DNA from: Cinnamomum chago
Taxonomy: Eukaryota > Streptophyta > Magnoliopsida > Laurales > Lauraceae
Assembly (NCBI GenBank): GCA_038049695.1
Contig: CP142458.1
Location: 58,003,501-58,067,500 of the forward strand
Direction of reading: 5' to 3'
Length of the DNA stretch: 64,000 bases
In this document: positions 1-10,659 of the stretch, piece by piece
How positions within the stretch are numbered: position 1 is the stretch's first letter
How the letters are laid out: each line of letters starts with the position of its first letter
Made by a program: the position numbers and the translations under genes
Notes under the pieces: model-generated
Databases searched by the model: none
The model's input: the letters and a program-made list of their open reading frames with translations, nothing else
Told to the model about the DNA's origin: nothing

Positions 1-1388
1 GGCTTTTTGGGTATTTTGGGTACTTTGGATTCGTGCGTGTATTTTCAGTTTTGTGCGGCTTTTGGGTGCATTGCATAGAACATATTTCACACTTCGACTT
101 TCGTATTTTGACCCAAACCATTCATATCCATCTTGGCCCATTTCCAGCCCAAAAGCCCTTTCCCTAAATTTCATTAAACCAATTGGGCCTACATGCAAAA
201 TCCAAGTAAAGTTTCATTTAAAGGACCCAATCCCTACTCTAAACGATTGTTTCTCTTCTCTTCTTCCAGTTGGGTTCTTCTTCTTCTCATGATCTCTCAA
301 CCAGCTAGACCATAAGCCACTACTTTCTCGTTCTGCATCAAAACACAATCTAACCCAACCTTCGAAACGTCAATTCTAGATCACAAATCCTCCACTCTCA
401 GTCGGTAAGGTCAACCTAGGGCTGTAGTAAGCTACTACTCGATGGTAAAGTCTCTCTCTAATAGGTGCAATCCTGGCTCTTCCTAGGGAAAACATTCAGG
501 AACTCAGAGACTCTAGGAAGGTCTTTTAACTTCTATTAGCTTCTAGGCTACCTATCCTCGGAAATAAAATCTATGAAACTCTCATAACCGCTATGGACTA
601 GCCTCTCCGCCTTAAGAGCCAAAACTAACCGAGTATCCAAACTCTTCCTAGAGCCCTCAACTATCACACCTGCACTAACCTCATCTATCTAGAAAATGAT
701 TGTCTTGCTAAAGCAGTCCATACAAGCATCATACTTCACCAACTGATCCAACCTTTGGATAACATCAAATTGTGCATCTCCAAAATTATCAAATCTGCGA
801 CATCACGAACTCTCCTAGCTAACACCCAACGCTCGTATAAACAACAACTCGTACACTACCAACCTACCGAAGTACTAACCCCAAGAACAACCTGCCACTC
901 CTCGGGGCGACCTCCGAAAAACTACATCAAAGTGCGGTGCAATGATAAGAGTGTGTTAGTCCAGAGTCAAATGAAACTCTAGTCTCATGATCACAAACTG
1001 CGAACTTACCTTCTTCCACGTTATCTGCCACCTCAGCCTCATTGTGCATCATCGCGTACACGCGCTTTCTCACGTGCCTTCTACTGAACCGACCTTTTCT
1101 GAGCGGGCCTATGTAGTTGTTGTTTTTGCGGTCTCTACGCTGCAGGCAATGCATGCCTGATGGGTGGGACCTAAGATCTAACTACCTCTAGCAGTCTTAG
1201 GCTGATTCGGATAGTTCATCGTGGAGGCATTTTCTATAAAACAATTAAGTTAGCACAGAACAAATAAACAATCATAGGAAACACCTTAGAAACAAGACCC
1301 CCAACACTCAATCGTGTCCTCACAATGTGCCCTAGAGTTCTAAGTCTTTTAAACTCTTAGAACAATTTATGCTCAGTACCAACTTCCT
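1..1388 (-). mobile_element. Internal part of a broken Ty3/gypsy (Del/Tekay-like) element, running off the left edge
   Basis: Read on the minus strand, this follows directly from the LTR edge at 1390. A primer-site-like stretch complementary to initiator Met tRNA lies at 1371-1382. A short gag start of the MPPRR type lies near 1219-1232. Around 927-1030 there is an aspartic-protease-like motif, FDSGLTHS, preceded by an RVYAM segment typical of Del/Tekay chromovirus gag-pro. This order (LTR, primer site, gag start, protease) is that of a gypsy element. It is a fossil, clearly broken many times, and it continues to the left out of the window. I recognise nothing in the leftmost 600 bases, which could be part of it. 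Confidence 0.6.
1371..1382 (-). promoter_or_regulatory. Primer-binding site of the gypsy fossil
   Basis: On the minus strand the sequence reads TTGGTACTGAGC, a slightly diverged version of the TTGGTATCAGAGC primer site that pairs with the 3' end of plant initiator Met tRNA. It sits seven bases inside the LTR edge at 1390, as expected. Its position and strand fix the orientation of this fossil. Confidence 0.55.
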
Positions 1389-1389
1389 A

Positions 1390-1930
1390 TGTCACGCCCC
1401 GAGCCAGAGATTTCTCTCTTCTCGAGGCACGACGTGCGCTTGCATTGGGATTCGAGTCAAGCTTGCTGAAAATTCGTCCCCACAAACGGGTTTCCCACAG
1501 GATTTACCTTGTGAGGTCGTACAAGCCCTCACATTTGGGTTACATGTGAAAAATTCCTGTAGACCTGTATCATGTCGAACGTGGTAATGATCAAGCATTC
1601 ATCAACCATAGCATACCTCCATAAGATATAAGAGCATAAACAATCCATAGAGTGAATATTAAAATTCAAGTTAAAGTTAGAGAAAGAGAAAACAGTAAGA
1701 GTAGCGGAAGCGAAGTGTTAATTAGGTTTACAACAAAAAAGAAAACAAGTCTAACACTAAACATCAAGACCATCCAGGCCACAGGTCAAGGGTAAGTTGA
1801 CGTCCAAGAACAACTAAGTGTAAATGATGTCTACTGGACATCGTCAGAATTCCACTCAAATAATCACATCACTGGGGAGTTTCCTCTTTCTCCTCAGCAT
1901 CCGGGACAATGGCGTCGAGGTTCTCACCTA
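1390..1930 (-). mobile_element. Gypsy LTR (partial), minus strand
   Basis: The edge begins TGTCACGCCCCGAG on the plus strand, so on the minus strand the LTR ends ...GGGGCGTGACA, a typical plant gypsy LTR end. The stretch around 1870-1925, read on the minus strand, codes for a short acidic tract, as do the two better-delimited gypsy LTRs further right in this window. The right limit is unclear because a Tourist-like MITE sits at 1931. Fossil. Confidence 0.55.
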
Positions 1931-2219
1931 GGGCCCGTTTGGTAATTTACTTTCAAAATAAAGTGGAGTGAAGTGAAATAAAAAGAATTAATAAAATATA
2001 AGTGAGTTATGATGGTATTTTATTTTTAGTTGTTTGGGATGGAATATTTTTTACTTTTTGTATGGGGAAATGGAGTTTTTTTTTGTCTTTAATTTAGTGA
2101 GTAAATGTAGTTGCTTTTTTACTATTTTTAGAAAAGATTGAGGGAATTTTGGTAAAAAGTGCTTTTGATGGGATGTTTAACTTTACTTGACTATATTAGT
2201 AAAATTACCAAATGGGCCC
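1931..2219. mobile_element. Tourist-like MITE (PIF/Harbinger type), 289 bp
   Basis: The ends are inverted repeats of 18 bases, GGGCCCGTTTGGTAATTT at the left and AAATTACCAAATGGGCCC at the right, with one mismatch. They are flanked by a three-base duplication CTA (1928-1930 and 2220-2222). The TIR start GGGCCYGTTTGG and a 3-bp target duplication are those of Tourist/PIF-Harbinger MITEs. The usual target is TWA, so CTA is slightly atypical. The inside is AT-rich and non-coding. It lies in or next to the gypsy LTR to its left. Confidence 0.75.
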
Positions 2220-2222
2220 CTA

Positions 2223-4600
2223 GGGAGTTTATATAAATAATATATAAGGGTGTTTTGATGGTATTTTGTCATTAGTGGATTATTAAGGAATATTTTAGAC
2301 TTTTTGTGTAAACTCCCCAGGTGAGAAGCTAGCATGTTCAAAACTGCTGCCATAGTTGCCATCACTATCAACCCCGAAAATTGAGAAAAACAACATCATA
2401 GTTCGCAAGCCATTGCGGAACAATTTTTTTTACCCCAAAAATCTTTTAAATCCAGAATATTGGAAAATTATTTTGGTAACGCTTTTGGTTAATCTTTAAC
2501 ATTTAAATATGTTGTGTTTTAGTTTTTATTATTTTTCCCCAATCTAATAAGTTAGAGATCCATCATTATAATTCATATTCAAGGTTAGCCCACATTGTAA
2601 TTGATGTCCAAAGACCAAAGCACTAAAAAATAATTATCACAATTTATTATAGCTTTGTAAAAGTTTTACTCTAATCAGAGTTGGGCTCACCATCAAATGG
2701 ACCATGCTACATTATCGGAATCATAGGCCTACTAGAAATAAGATTTAAGAATCTAGCCTTTTACATGAAATCAAGTTCATCAAATGTTTACATGATTGAT
2801 TATTATCAATTCCACGGTTATAAAATTGAAACTATGCTTATTGTCCATTTAATGACTTTATATGGACAATCAACAAAAACCAATTTTACTTCAACAAGAC
2901 TTGGCCCACTGTTGGTTTGACCATTAGTTATACTTGAATTTCTTAATACTTTAGCTGCATATTTTTATTACTGATCAATATGACAACGGGTCTAACTTTT
3001 TAATAAACGTGATTGATTTGATAACGGGCCTAACTTTTTTGAGGGCCCATTATAGAGAGACCAATTTTTTGGGTTCCAATTTCCTTTGCTTGTATTAAGG
3101 ATTATAGTTAAAAATAAAATTGAAATAGAGCGCACTAATAAAAAAAGGTCCAATTGAGGCAATGGGGTTTTTTAATATAGATTAGGGCCCATGAACTTTT
3201 TGGTTTCTTGATAGAACCAGTCCACAATTAACTATGTAGCACCTCACGTGATAAGAAAAGGCAATTTTCCCCTTTTGGTAGATTTTGGAATCGAAAAGGA
3301 GGGAGAGGAAAAGAGGAGGGAAAGAAAGGAGAGGAGAAAACGAAGTGATGCAAGACAAACACGTGGTCCCCATGGGTCAACCCGCCTTTGGGCAAAGCCC
3401 ACCTATCCTTATCCTATTTAGAATTATTTTAATATTTTATATCTTTTATTTATCTAAGTTGAGATGGAGAGTTTCGTGTGAGGCTAAGAATTTTCATAGC
3501 GAAAGCCTGACCTATCCATTCCACTCTTCATCTCCAGTCCTTACATATCTACCCACCCCGCATCTGGTACCCCGCTCCCCATCAAGAAGTGGGAAAGAGA
3601 GGAAAGGAGGAGAATAAAAGGAAGAGGAGGAGAGGCAGGTGGTAGCATGAAACGACACTATAGCGATGAGAGGCGATGGTGCAAGCAGTAGGAGGACTAG
3701 TCCAAGTATCTCTTTACCTATGTTTCTTTCTTCTTTTTAGTTTTTCATTTTTTTTCTTTTTTTTCTTTTTTTTGTATCCACATTGTCCTCCTCTTCTCCT
3801 TTGTTTCTTCTTCTCATTTTTTCTATGCAATCAATATTAATTGAAATCAACCGATATATCTGTACTAAACAATATTTTGTTGATATCGGTCAATATCAAT
3901 GGATATTTGGGCAATGTTTTGGTATTGGCGATTGTGGACTGATAATACCCAAAATATCTTATCAGTGACCACTAATAATGGTTCATATCATTCGATATGA
4001 AGTGGTATTGTCCGATATTTTGAACCCTAGATGCTAGTCCGTCCCCCCAAAATTTGCTTGTTTGTGTGCTTCTAACTATTTAACATAGCTAGCTTTAATA
4101 TTAGTATCATGTTTCTTAAAGAACAGTTGGAAAATATAATTTTCTTCGAGACAAAATTGGATGTGGGACAAAACTCTAACATAAATCTGATGTGGTTCAT
4201 ACCCTCAAACATATAAAGGAATCTCAAAATCAACCCTTGAGGCCTTGCAGAACAACAAACTATGAAACTAAACACAAATTAACCCTTACTAAAGGATTAC
4301 AGGAAAAGGCCTCTTATAAATGCACTCAACAAATCAACCATCTAATGGGCTTACAAGAGAAGAGTAAGAATATAATTTCATGGAAGGAAAGAATGAGACC
4401 TCAAAATCACATGATATAGAGAGAGAATTAAATACCTGGATTTAGCCTCAATGTATAAAAATCTCCAGCTCAAGATCTTTAAAATAGAAAACACCCTGCA
4501 ACACAATGGAGAGATCAGATGTGTCGATCAAGCCAAACCAAGACTAAATCTCATGATGATGGAGGATGAATTCAACCCACGATGGGACTCATGCCCAACA
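2223..4600. other. Intergenic, no gene seen
   Basis: No coding or RNA gene is supported here. At 2223-2317 a short hairpin with ends GGGAGTTTA and TAAACTCCC could be a tiny foldback remnant. Two purine-rich tracts (about 3288-3345 and 3588-3640) flank a pyrimidine-rich stretch. A run at 3870-4030 is rich in GATATC/TCGATAT-type words, a pattern common in decayed plant repeats. None can be assigned to a family. Confidence 0.5.
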
Positions 4601-4891
4601 TGTTAAGTAGTTAGTTTGCCACACCTTTAACGTCTAAGATTTTTGGATTGTATATTGGTTAGCAACTTGATATGGTATCAGAGCCAACACATCCTAGATT
4701 CGAATCCATGCCCGGCATAAAAAGGCCCCATGTCATGTCTTGTGCGCGGGCGCATGTGTGCAGGGCAAAAAGGCCCCATGCTGCATCTTGTGCAAGCATG
4801 TGCTTCAAGTTTGGATGGGAGGGGGTGTTAAGTAGTTAGTTTTCCGCACCATAAACGCTTCAATATTTTGGGTGTATTGGTTACAACTTGA
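4601..4891 (+). mobile_element. Miniature LTR element (TRIM/SMART-like), 291 bp
   Basis: Two direct repeats of about 66-70 bases, starting TGTTAAGTAGTTAGTTT, lie at 4601-4670 and 4826-4891. Right after the left repeat is ATGGTATCAGAGCC (from 4672), the initiator Met tRNA primer site. Just before the right repeat is a purine run, GGGAGGGGG, that fits a polypurine tract. There is no coding capacity. The size and plan match the very small SMART elements described in grasses, which are about 290 bp. No clear target duplication is visible, so the exact ends are approximate. The two repeats differ noticeably, which points to an old insertion. Confidence 0.7.
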
Positions 4892-6590
4892 GACAAAATC
4901 CAAAAGGGTTTCGCATGGGAGTCAAATCTCTCATTTATCTTATTTTCGGAAAAAAAAGGTCAATTTCAATTTTTGCATCCATAAATAGAAAAACTAAGGT
5001 GGGGAAGATATTAATAATAAATCTAGGCTATTAAAGAAAGAGACCCAAATCTCAAAGAATCCAATCACATAAGCTTCTTAAGCGTCCTAATCCAAATCTC
5101 CTTAAATAATTCCAACAAAGAAAGAACAGTTATTTCATAAATATAACTGTGAGAGGGGGTCCAGGTCCATTGAAACTCCAAGAAGATGAGGACTTGTAAG
5201 CATCCCCCTCAAAGACGCCATTGTCTTGCAAAATGGAAAGACTAGAGTATCATGGATATTCTGTCTCAAGCATTTCTTGTACATTCTCCTTATCGAAGTT
5301 ATATTGTTCAGACTCTGGCTCTGTCATTCTTTCCCATGAATTGTTCAGCATAAGGTCAATCTAAACAAAAAAAAAAAAAAATGACCAATTAAGTATAAAC
5401 AGTCCTTCCTTCATGTAATTTTGACATGAAAAGACAAATTGATGGAAAAATTGTTCAACAAATGTCCTAAGATGACAGTGGATGTTATGGTGAAAAAGTG
5501 TCTCAAACCTTATGCTCTCTCTGATGGAAATGGACCTCAGGGTCAACGCTTTAACTGACCAAAGTTTATTTAGATGTAATATTCACAACAAGAGACTCGA
5601 TGTGAACTGTTGTTCTCATAAAAGTAACTAAGATGTAAAAGGATGAAACTGCCGCGTTACCATATGTATAGAATCATTAACACTGAAAGATGATGGCAAC
5701 ATCCTCCAAACTGAGCTGCAATTTTTGGCACATTAAACTAAACAACCATAATTGTTCCTATGATGGAACAATGAATAAGATCGGTAACATCTTTAATCTA
5801 GAAAAAAAAGATGGATTTAATGTGTTGATAGTTCAAGGTAAGTTTGGAAACAAACAATGAAATTGGAATTACTAGGATCACTATCAACTTATGACAAAAA
5901 ATCATCAGCAGATCCAGAATGCAATCATCTCTACAGTAGGATGACTAACTCTACAGTCTACATATGTTAGATATGTGCTATCTTAAGCATTTGGCCATTT
6001 AAGAGAGAGAGAGTCATTTTCCAAGTGTAATCCTAACAAACACGGGTCCAAATTTTGAACTACATGAATTGGGTATATCTATTAACAAAGTTAAAGGAAC
6101 TTATTACTTTCCATCATAAATGTAGTAGAAGTCAAGTATAGCCATATAAAAGCTATGATGCCCAGACATGGATGGATTTGGCAGGGCCATGCAATGGATA
6201 TGGAATAGACATGAATTTTACATAGAATAATTAGGTACCAAATGCGATACAACATGATAAGTTGCCCATTTAATGTATCAAGGCACTATAGGATATAAGT
6301 TGAAAATGCCAATAAGGCAATGGTAGTGGATTCAGTGGCGAAGAGAGGACATACAATATGGATGATCATTTCCGGACTTCACTTTTTCTTCTTTTGTCCA
6401 TCCCCAAAGGTGATCAGCTTTGTGACTAATCTGTTCAACCCTATATGGACACATAGTAATTTGAATAGCTCAGTAACCATGGATCATAAAAACAAAGAAA
6501 TAAAATAACAAGCCCACAACAATTTATTAGCTTAGCACATGCATGTGGGATTATGAATTTAAATATATTGAACACAAAGAACAGTGCTTA
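4892..6590. other. Intergenic, no gene seen
   Basis: AT-rich DNA with a 15-base A run near 5369 and a short GA run near 6005. No reading frame in this stretch has recognisable protein similarity, and no structured RNA is evident. It may be decayed repeat or ordinary intergenic sequence. Confidence 0.5.
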
Positions 6591-6921
6591 GGGCCTGTTT
6601 GTTTGCATTAGAATACATAGGAGTTAAATACATAGAAATTTGTGGTCAAATGAGTTCCACCAAAAGAATTATTAAAGAGGTGAGGTGTGGATGATACTAG
6701 ATGAGAGGTGAATGATATAAGGTAGCGATGTAGATGGGACCTTACTTTCCTTTGAAATTGAATTACTAAATAGTTATTATTCATTTTCCCTCTTCCATAG
6801 ATTTGGTTTTTTATTAAAGGGAAGGTTATTTAATGATCACTTTCGTATATACACTTTTGGCCTTCATTTTTAACCACTTATGGCATCAATTCCTATGTAT
6901 TCCATGTACACAAGCATGCCC
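6591..6921. mobile_element. Tourist-like MITE, 331 bp
   Basis: The left end GGGCCTGTTTGTTTGCATTA and the right end (reverse complement GGGCATGCTTGTGTACATGG) form imperfect inverted repeats. They extend about 35 bases inward and share AATACATAGGA. The flanks carry TTA on both sides (6588-6590 and 6922-6924), the standard PIF/Harbinger target duplication. The inside is non-coding. Mismatches between the arms suggest moderate age. Confidence 0.8.
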
Positions 6922-6924
6922 TTA

Positions 6925-8984
6925 ATGTTATTTTTATTTTTTTCAGGAGACTACAAATTCACTAGCTTTCATGTCAAAGTGGAGTGAACAAAAACATAGG
7001 GTAAAATTCAACGTGCAGGGAAATGGTAAAGTTAATTAGCTACAGGACAAGCAAAGCCTCCAAGGTTCCTCATTCTTATTCAATGGGAAAAGGACACGTT
7101 GAAAAGATAGCTCCTGCATAATATGCATGCATCTTGCCAGTCATAAACCATATCAATGAGCACTTGAGGCTTGCTTCCAAAGTCACATGGATTTCCAGTA
7201 CCAAGAAACTCCAATTTGTCTTCCCTTCTATAATTTGGTTCTAACATCACACTGACAAAAATAGATTCCCCTTGTAGTTTATAGATAAATTCCAAGTGAA
7301 GCTTAACAGCTAAAATCAAATGGCCTCTTATTGAAGATCGAAGCTTGATTATCTATATTATCATAAATAAACAGGAGTAAACAACACTAGAGAATCAGAA
7401 TGGCCTGAAAAGTAAAGCTCAAACATGTTAAGGCTAGTCGCTCTGGAATGAAGAAACACAGTACGTATCTAGCTCTTGCTTCTCAGTTCTCAAATCTGAA
7501 CGGCAGAAATGCCCCCTTTCTTTCTGTAAAACCTGCAACCTTCATTCAGGAATTGAAGGAGCCAAAACTAAAGGTCTATTGCTTGTCAAAAAATCAGCAG
7601 CATAAATCACCATATAATCATACCCAAAATTTTATGATCCTACGAGCTTGAAATAAGAAAACGTCATTCGGATGGCAATCTAATATGTAACAAAGAAACA
7701 TGAGAAATAGTAAAAGAACCATGGGCTTCCATCAAATTATTAGAAATTATAACATAACAACTTTCAGACAATTAAAGCACTAACCCTTTTCCAAAGCACA
7801 TAAGACCCAATCATGATTGGGAAGGTGGAACCATATCTAACCATCTGAAAATAGACAAGGTCCTTTGTATTTTCTCAAGTATCTTAACACTTAAACATAG
7901 TGGCAGAAGCTTAGAAAAAAAAAAAACTAGGTTGCTTTAGTACTGAAAAGATGTGTGTGTTTGAGAGAAAGTGAGCGAGTTTCATCACAACCCCAGTTCC
8001 TAACGAGGTCTATTTCTGCAGCACACCACAAACCCATGACCATGATGACAAAACCAAACCCAAAAACTGAACAGAAAAACCCAAAGATCCCGTTCGGATG
8101 TAGAGAAAAAGGTAGAGAAGAAGCAATTAGGGAAATTATCTGCAGTTCAAGTTCTTACCGTGGCCATTTTTCACCACTTGTTTCTCTTCCTATCTTTTCA
8201 ACATCCAATCCCACCCAAAAAGGAAAAACCGGGTTTCCTTACACATGCAAGAGCAAACATCAGAACCACTGAAAAAGGCAATAGATACGAATTGAGAAGA
8301 GCAGGGATTGCGGCATGACTCGCTCCCCCATCATCCAAAAAAGAAAGGACTCTCTTGCAATAAATAAAAAAAAAAAAAAAAAGTTAGAAAAGAGAAAGAG
8401 ATAAGAGAAGACAACCAAATCCCAATGAAATAGCGCAGAATAGATTAGTCAATTAGTCCTTTCCGTTAAATCTGCACAGTGGGCAGTGTCGTGCTTCCTT
8501 TTCAATTCAAAGTTCAATAAAAAACCATACCCATTTCAATTATAAAGAAATAAAAAAGCTATATTATATTCAATCATTTAATGATATAAAAATAACCCAT
8601 TGTCTAAAACCTGAAAAACAGTACACAGACCGGGGAAAGCTTTTTAAAAAAATGGCAGTGACATTTGAACCCCTATATTTTGGCATTCTATCCCCGCCAA
8701 TGGCAGAGGAGGGGTTCAATCAGTTACAAATATCACAGTGTATCCAGAAAAACAAGGTGTAAACTGCAAATAGCAGTTTCCAAGAAAAAAGAAGAGAGAA
8801 AAAAGATATCTCCCATTCTTTTTCCCATCTTCATATGGAGAGAGGAGGGGAGAAGATAGTGTTAAGAACAAACTACTACATGTTTTCTCGTTTTTCTCCT
8901 GTATATGTATGAGTTTCACCCATGTAGACAGGGAGATAGAGAGATATAGAGAGAGAAAGAAACAAAAGAACCAAACATTTGCAA
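6925..8984. other. Region downstream of the MIR156 hairpin, no protein gene seen
   Basis: No frame here looks like a real protein. Because MIR156 reads leftward, this stretch may hold the 3' part of its primary transcript, including possible introns and the polyadenylation site, none of which I can place by eye. There is a 17-18-base A run near 8367. Confidence 0.4.
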
Positions 8985-8987
8985 ATG

Positions 8988-9103
8988 CAGATTGAAAGAG
9001 AGAGCTGACAGAAAGAGAAGTGAGCACGCAACGGAACAGCATACCCTTATACAATTGCCGGCGTGTGCTCACTCTCTTCTGTCAGTCCCTCCTCTCTCTC
9101 TCT
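8988..9103 (-). ncRNA. MIR156: MIR156 precursor hairpin
   Basis: The minus strand at 9084-9065 reads TGACAGAAGAGAGTGAGCAC, identical to the canonical plant miR156 mature sequence. The opposite arm, at 9025-9004, reads GCTCACTTCTCTTTCTGTCAGC, the usual miR156 star strand. The two arms pair almost fully, with one small bulge. They enclose a loop of about 35-40 bases, and the stem continues outward through GA/CT-rich sequence. The mature RNA is on the 5' arm, as in all known MIR156 genes. miR156 represses SPL transcription factors and keeps plants in the juvenile phase. The gene is transcribed leftward. Its neighbours are low-copy-looking DNA, not transposons. This is the most secure host gene in the window. 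Confidence 0.96.
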
Positions 9104-9175
9104 TGTGTCTCTCTCTCATCTCTTTCTATATTTTCTCTCCCTTGTATCTCTCTCTCTCTCTACTCTCTTTGTGGG
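9085..9175. repeat. CT-rich microsatellite beside MIR156
   Basis: Interrupted runs of CTCTCT cover this stretch on the plus strand. On the transcribed strand it is a GA-rich run just upstream of the hairpin. Such runs are common in plant leaders. It could vary in length between individuals. Confidence 0.7.
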
Positions 9176-9360
9176 CTAAGTGTTGTGAGGAATTCCATAC
9201 ATAAAAGTGAATATGAAGTGGAGAAAGACCAAACCCACATCATCAGCGTCATCATCATCAACATCAACAGAGTCACATGAGTCAGAGAGGGAGATTCTCT
9301 ATCTGAGAGATGTTTGGGTGTGACCCAAATCCAAAGAAGTGAGAAGATGCTGGTTTCCAT
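9160..9360 (-). CDS. 66-codon ORF in the predicted MIR156 leader (possible miPEP)
   Basis: On the minus strand the ATG at 9360 is the first ATG downstream of the start site expected from the TATA box at 9483-9476. The frame runs 66 codons and stops at 9160, about 75 bases before the miR156 strand. The product begins METSIFSLLWIWV and is rich in Met, Leu, Thr and Ser, with an internal Met-rich hydrophobic run. I recognise no domain. Some plant primary microRNAs are reported to encode short regulatory peptides (miPEPs) in this position. Position is the only argument: the frame could be open by chance, and I see no further evidence of translation. Confidence 0.25.
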   Translation of the reverse strand: METSIFSLLWIWVTPKHLSDRESPSLTHVTLLMLMMMTLMMWVWSFSTSYSLLCMEFLTTLSPQRE

Positions 9361-9475
9361 TTTTGGAAAGAGTCGTAGAGAAGAGGATGTAAGAGCCTAA
9401 GGGTAAAGGCGGTGCGTTTAGGGTTCCTGCAGAGAACCGGCAGATAAAAGGGCTTTTCTTTTCCCTCCTCCCTCT

Positions 9476-9483
9476 CTTTTATA
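9476..9483 (-). promoter_or_regulatory. TATA box of the MIR156 gene
   Basis: The minus strand reads TATAAAAG, followed by a purine-rich stretch. With usual plant spacing, transcription would start near 9445-9455, giving a leader of about 360 bases before the hairpin. A CACGTG-containing element (ACACGTGT) lies about 30 bases further upstream, at 9503-9510, and may be a G-box. Confidence 0.6.
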
Positions 9484-9510
9484 AGAATCCTCTCAGTACA
9501 TGCACACGTG

Positions 9511-10659
9511 TCGATGACACGAACCTTCAGCTCATCTTCTCATGAGAGGGGTGAGAGTGTGGAGATGAGAGGAGGGAGACTTGACTTTGCTTTTAGTCTT
9601 TCTGGGTTTGGATGTCCGAGTCACCTCTTTCTGAGTATGGGTGTCTGACTCGCCTTATATGGTGGGGGTGGTTTTGGAACATAGCCATCCATGGCCCTCA
9701 GGAGCAGTGGAAACTGGTATGTCTTAGGAGACTTGAGGATTTCAAAAAAATCTCCCCTACACAATTCTAATTTTTTAAAAGATGGCCCTAACTAATTGTA
9801 AAGATTGCGGGTTTTAAGTAGGATTTGCTTTTAAAAATTAATCTTACCCTTGATTCCCTCCTGAATAGTTGGAGCCTCATAGTCTCCAACAGGAAATAAT
9901 ACCCCCTTTTATGAATGAAATTAATGATAAGAGTTGGTCCTCTAAGTATCTCATTTGACTCTCTCTCTCTCTCTCTCTCTATGGAAAGAGTGAAACTCAC
10001 TTTTGTGCGGCTAAGCGAAAATCCAATTCAGTGGAGAAGGTTTTTCATATTTCATGGAGTATTGATTTCCATCCCTTTCCATCAAAAATGGTTTTTTAAG
10101 GAATTAGCAACTTTTTTTAATTTTTCTTAAGGAAAAGTAGCCGGATCATACATGATTTTTATTGTAGTGTGGAAAAGCTATTCCCCTTTTCACGCTTTTT
10201 CAATGGTAAAGCAATTGAACAAATGTGCTAAAATCCATTTATTGAAAATCTGAGCCCATTCAACATGAATAAACTACCCTCATATTGGATGTCGGAAAAT
10301 TTTACTCCCATGGGAGCTGGCTGCCCGTAAGAGTGAGTATATGATTAATGACATAATTAATAATATCTTACGTATTATTAATCATATTGATTAATCTCGT
10401 CATTAACGATATGTTCAATCATAATTGGGACCAACTCTTGCCAGCGTAAGATCATGAAACATTTCATACATGAGTAGGGTATTCATCTTGAGTAGCTTGA
10501 ATTTTCAATAGGTGGATCTCACTATAGAACTCTACTCCTTACAACCCGGACTCATAATGAGAGTTTATTGTGGTATTTTCACACAATTTGTAAAATTAAT
10601 ACGATAAGTTTTTAAAACAGAAAAAAAATGAAAATTAAAACAATTTCACTATTAAAGCA
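9511..10659. other. MIR156 upstream region and intergenic DNA
   Basis: The first 200 bases are likely promoter of the leftward MIR156 gene. A second CT microsatellite lies at 9958-9981. The remainder is AT-rich without recognisable genes. Confidence 0.4.

Noticed and set aside
8716-9072. 118-codon minus-strand ORF overlapping the MIR156 hairpin
   Set aside because: It runs through the hairpin and GA/CT microsatellite, has low-complexity Ser/Leu/Phe composition and no recognisable domain.
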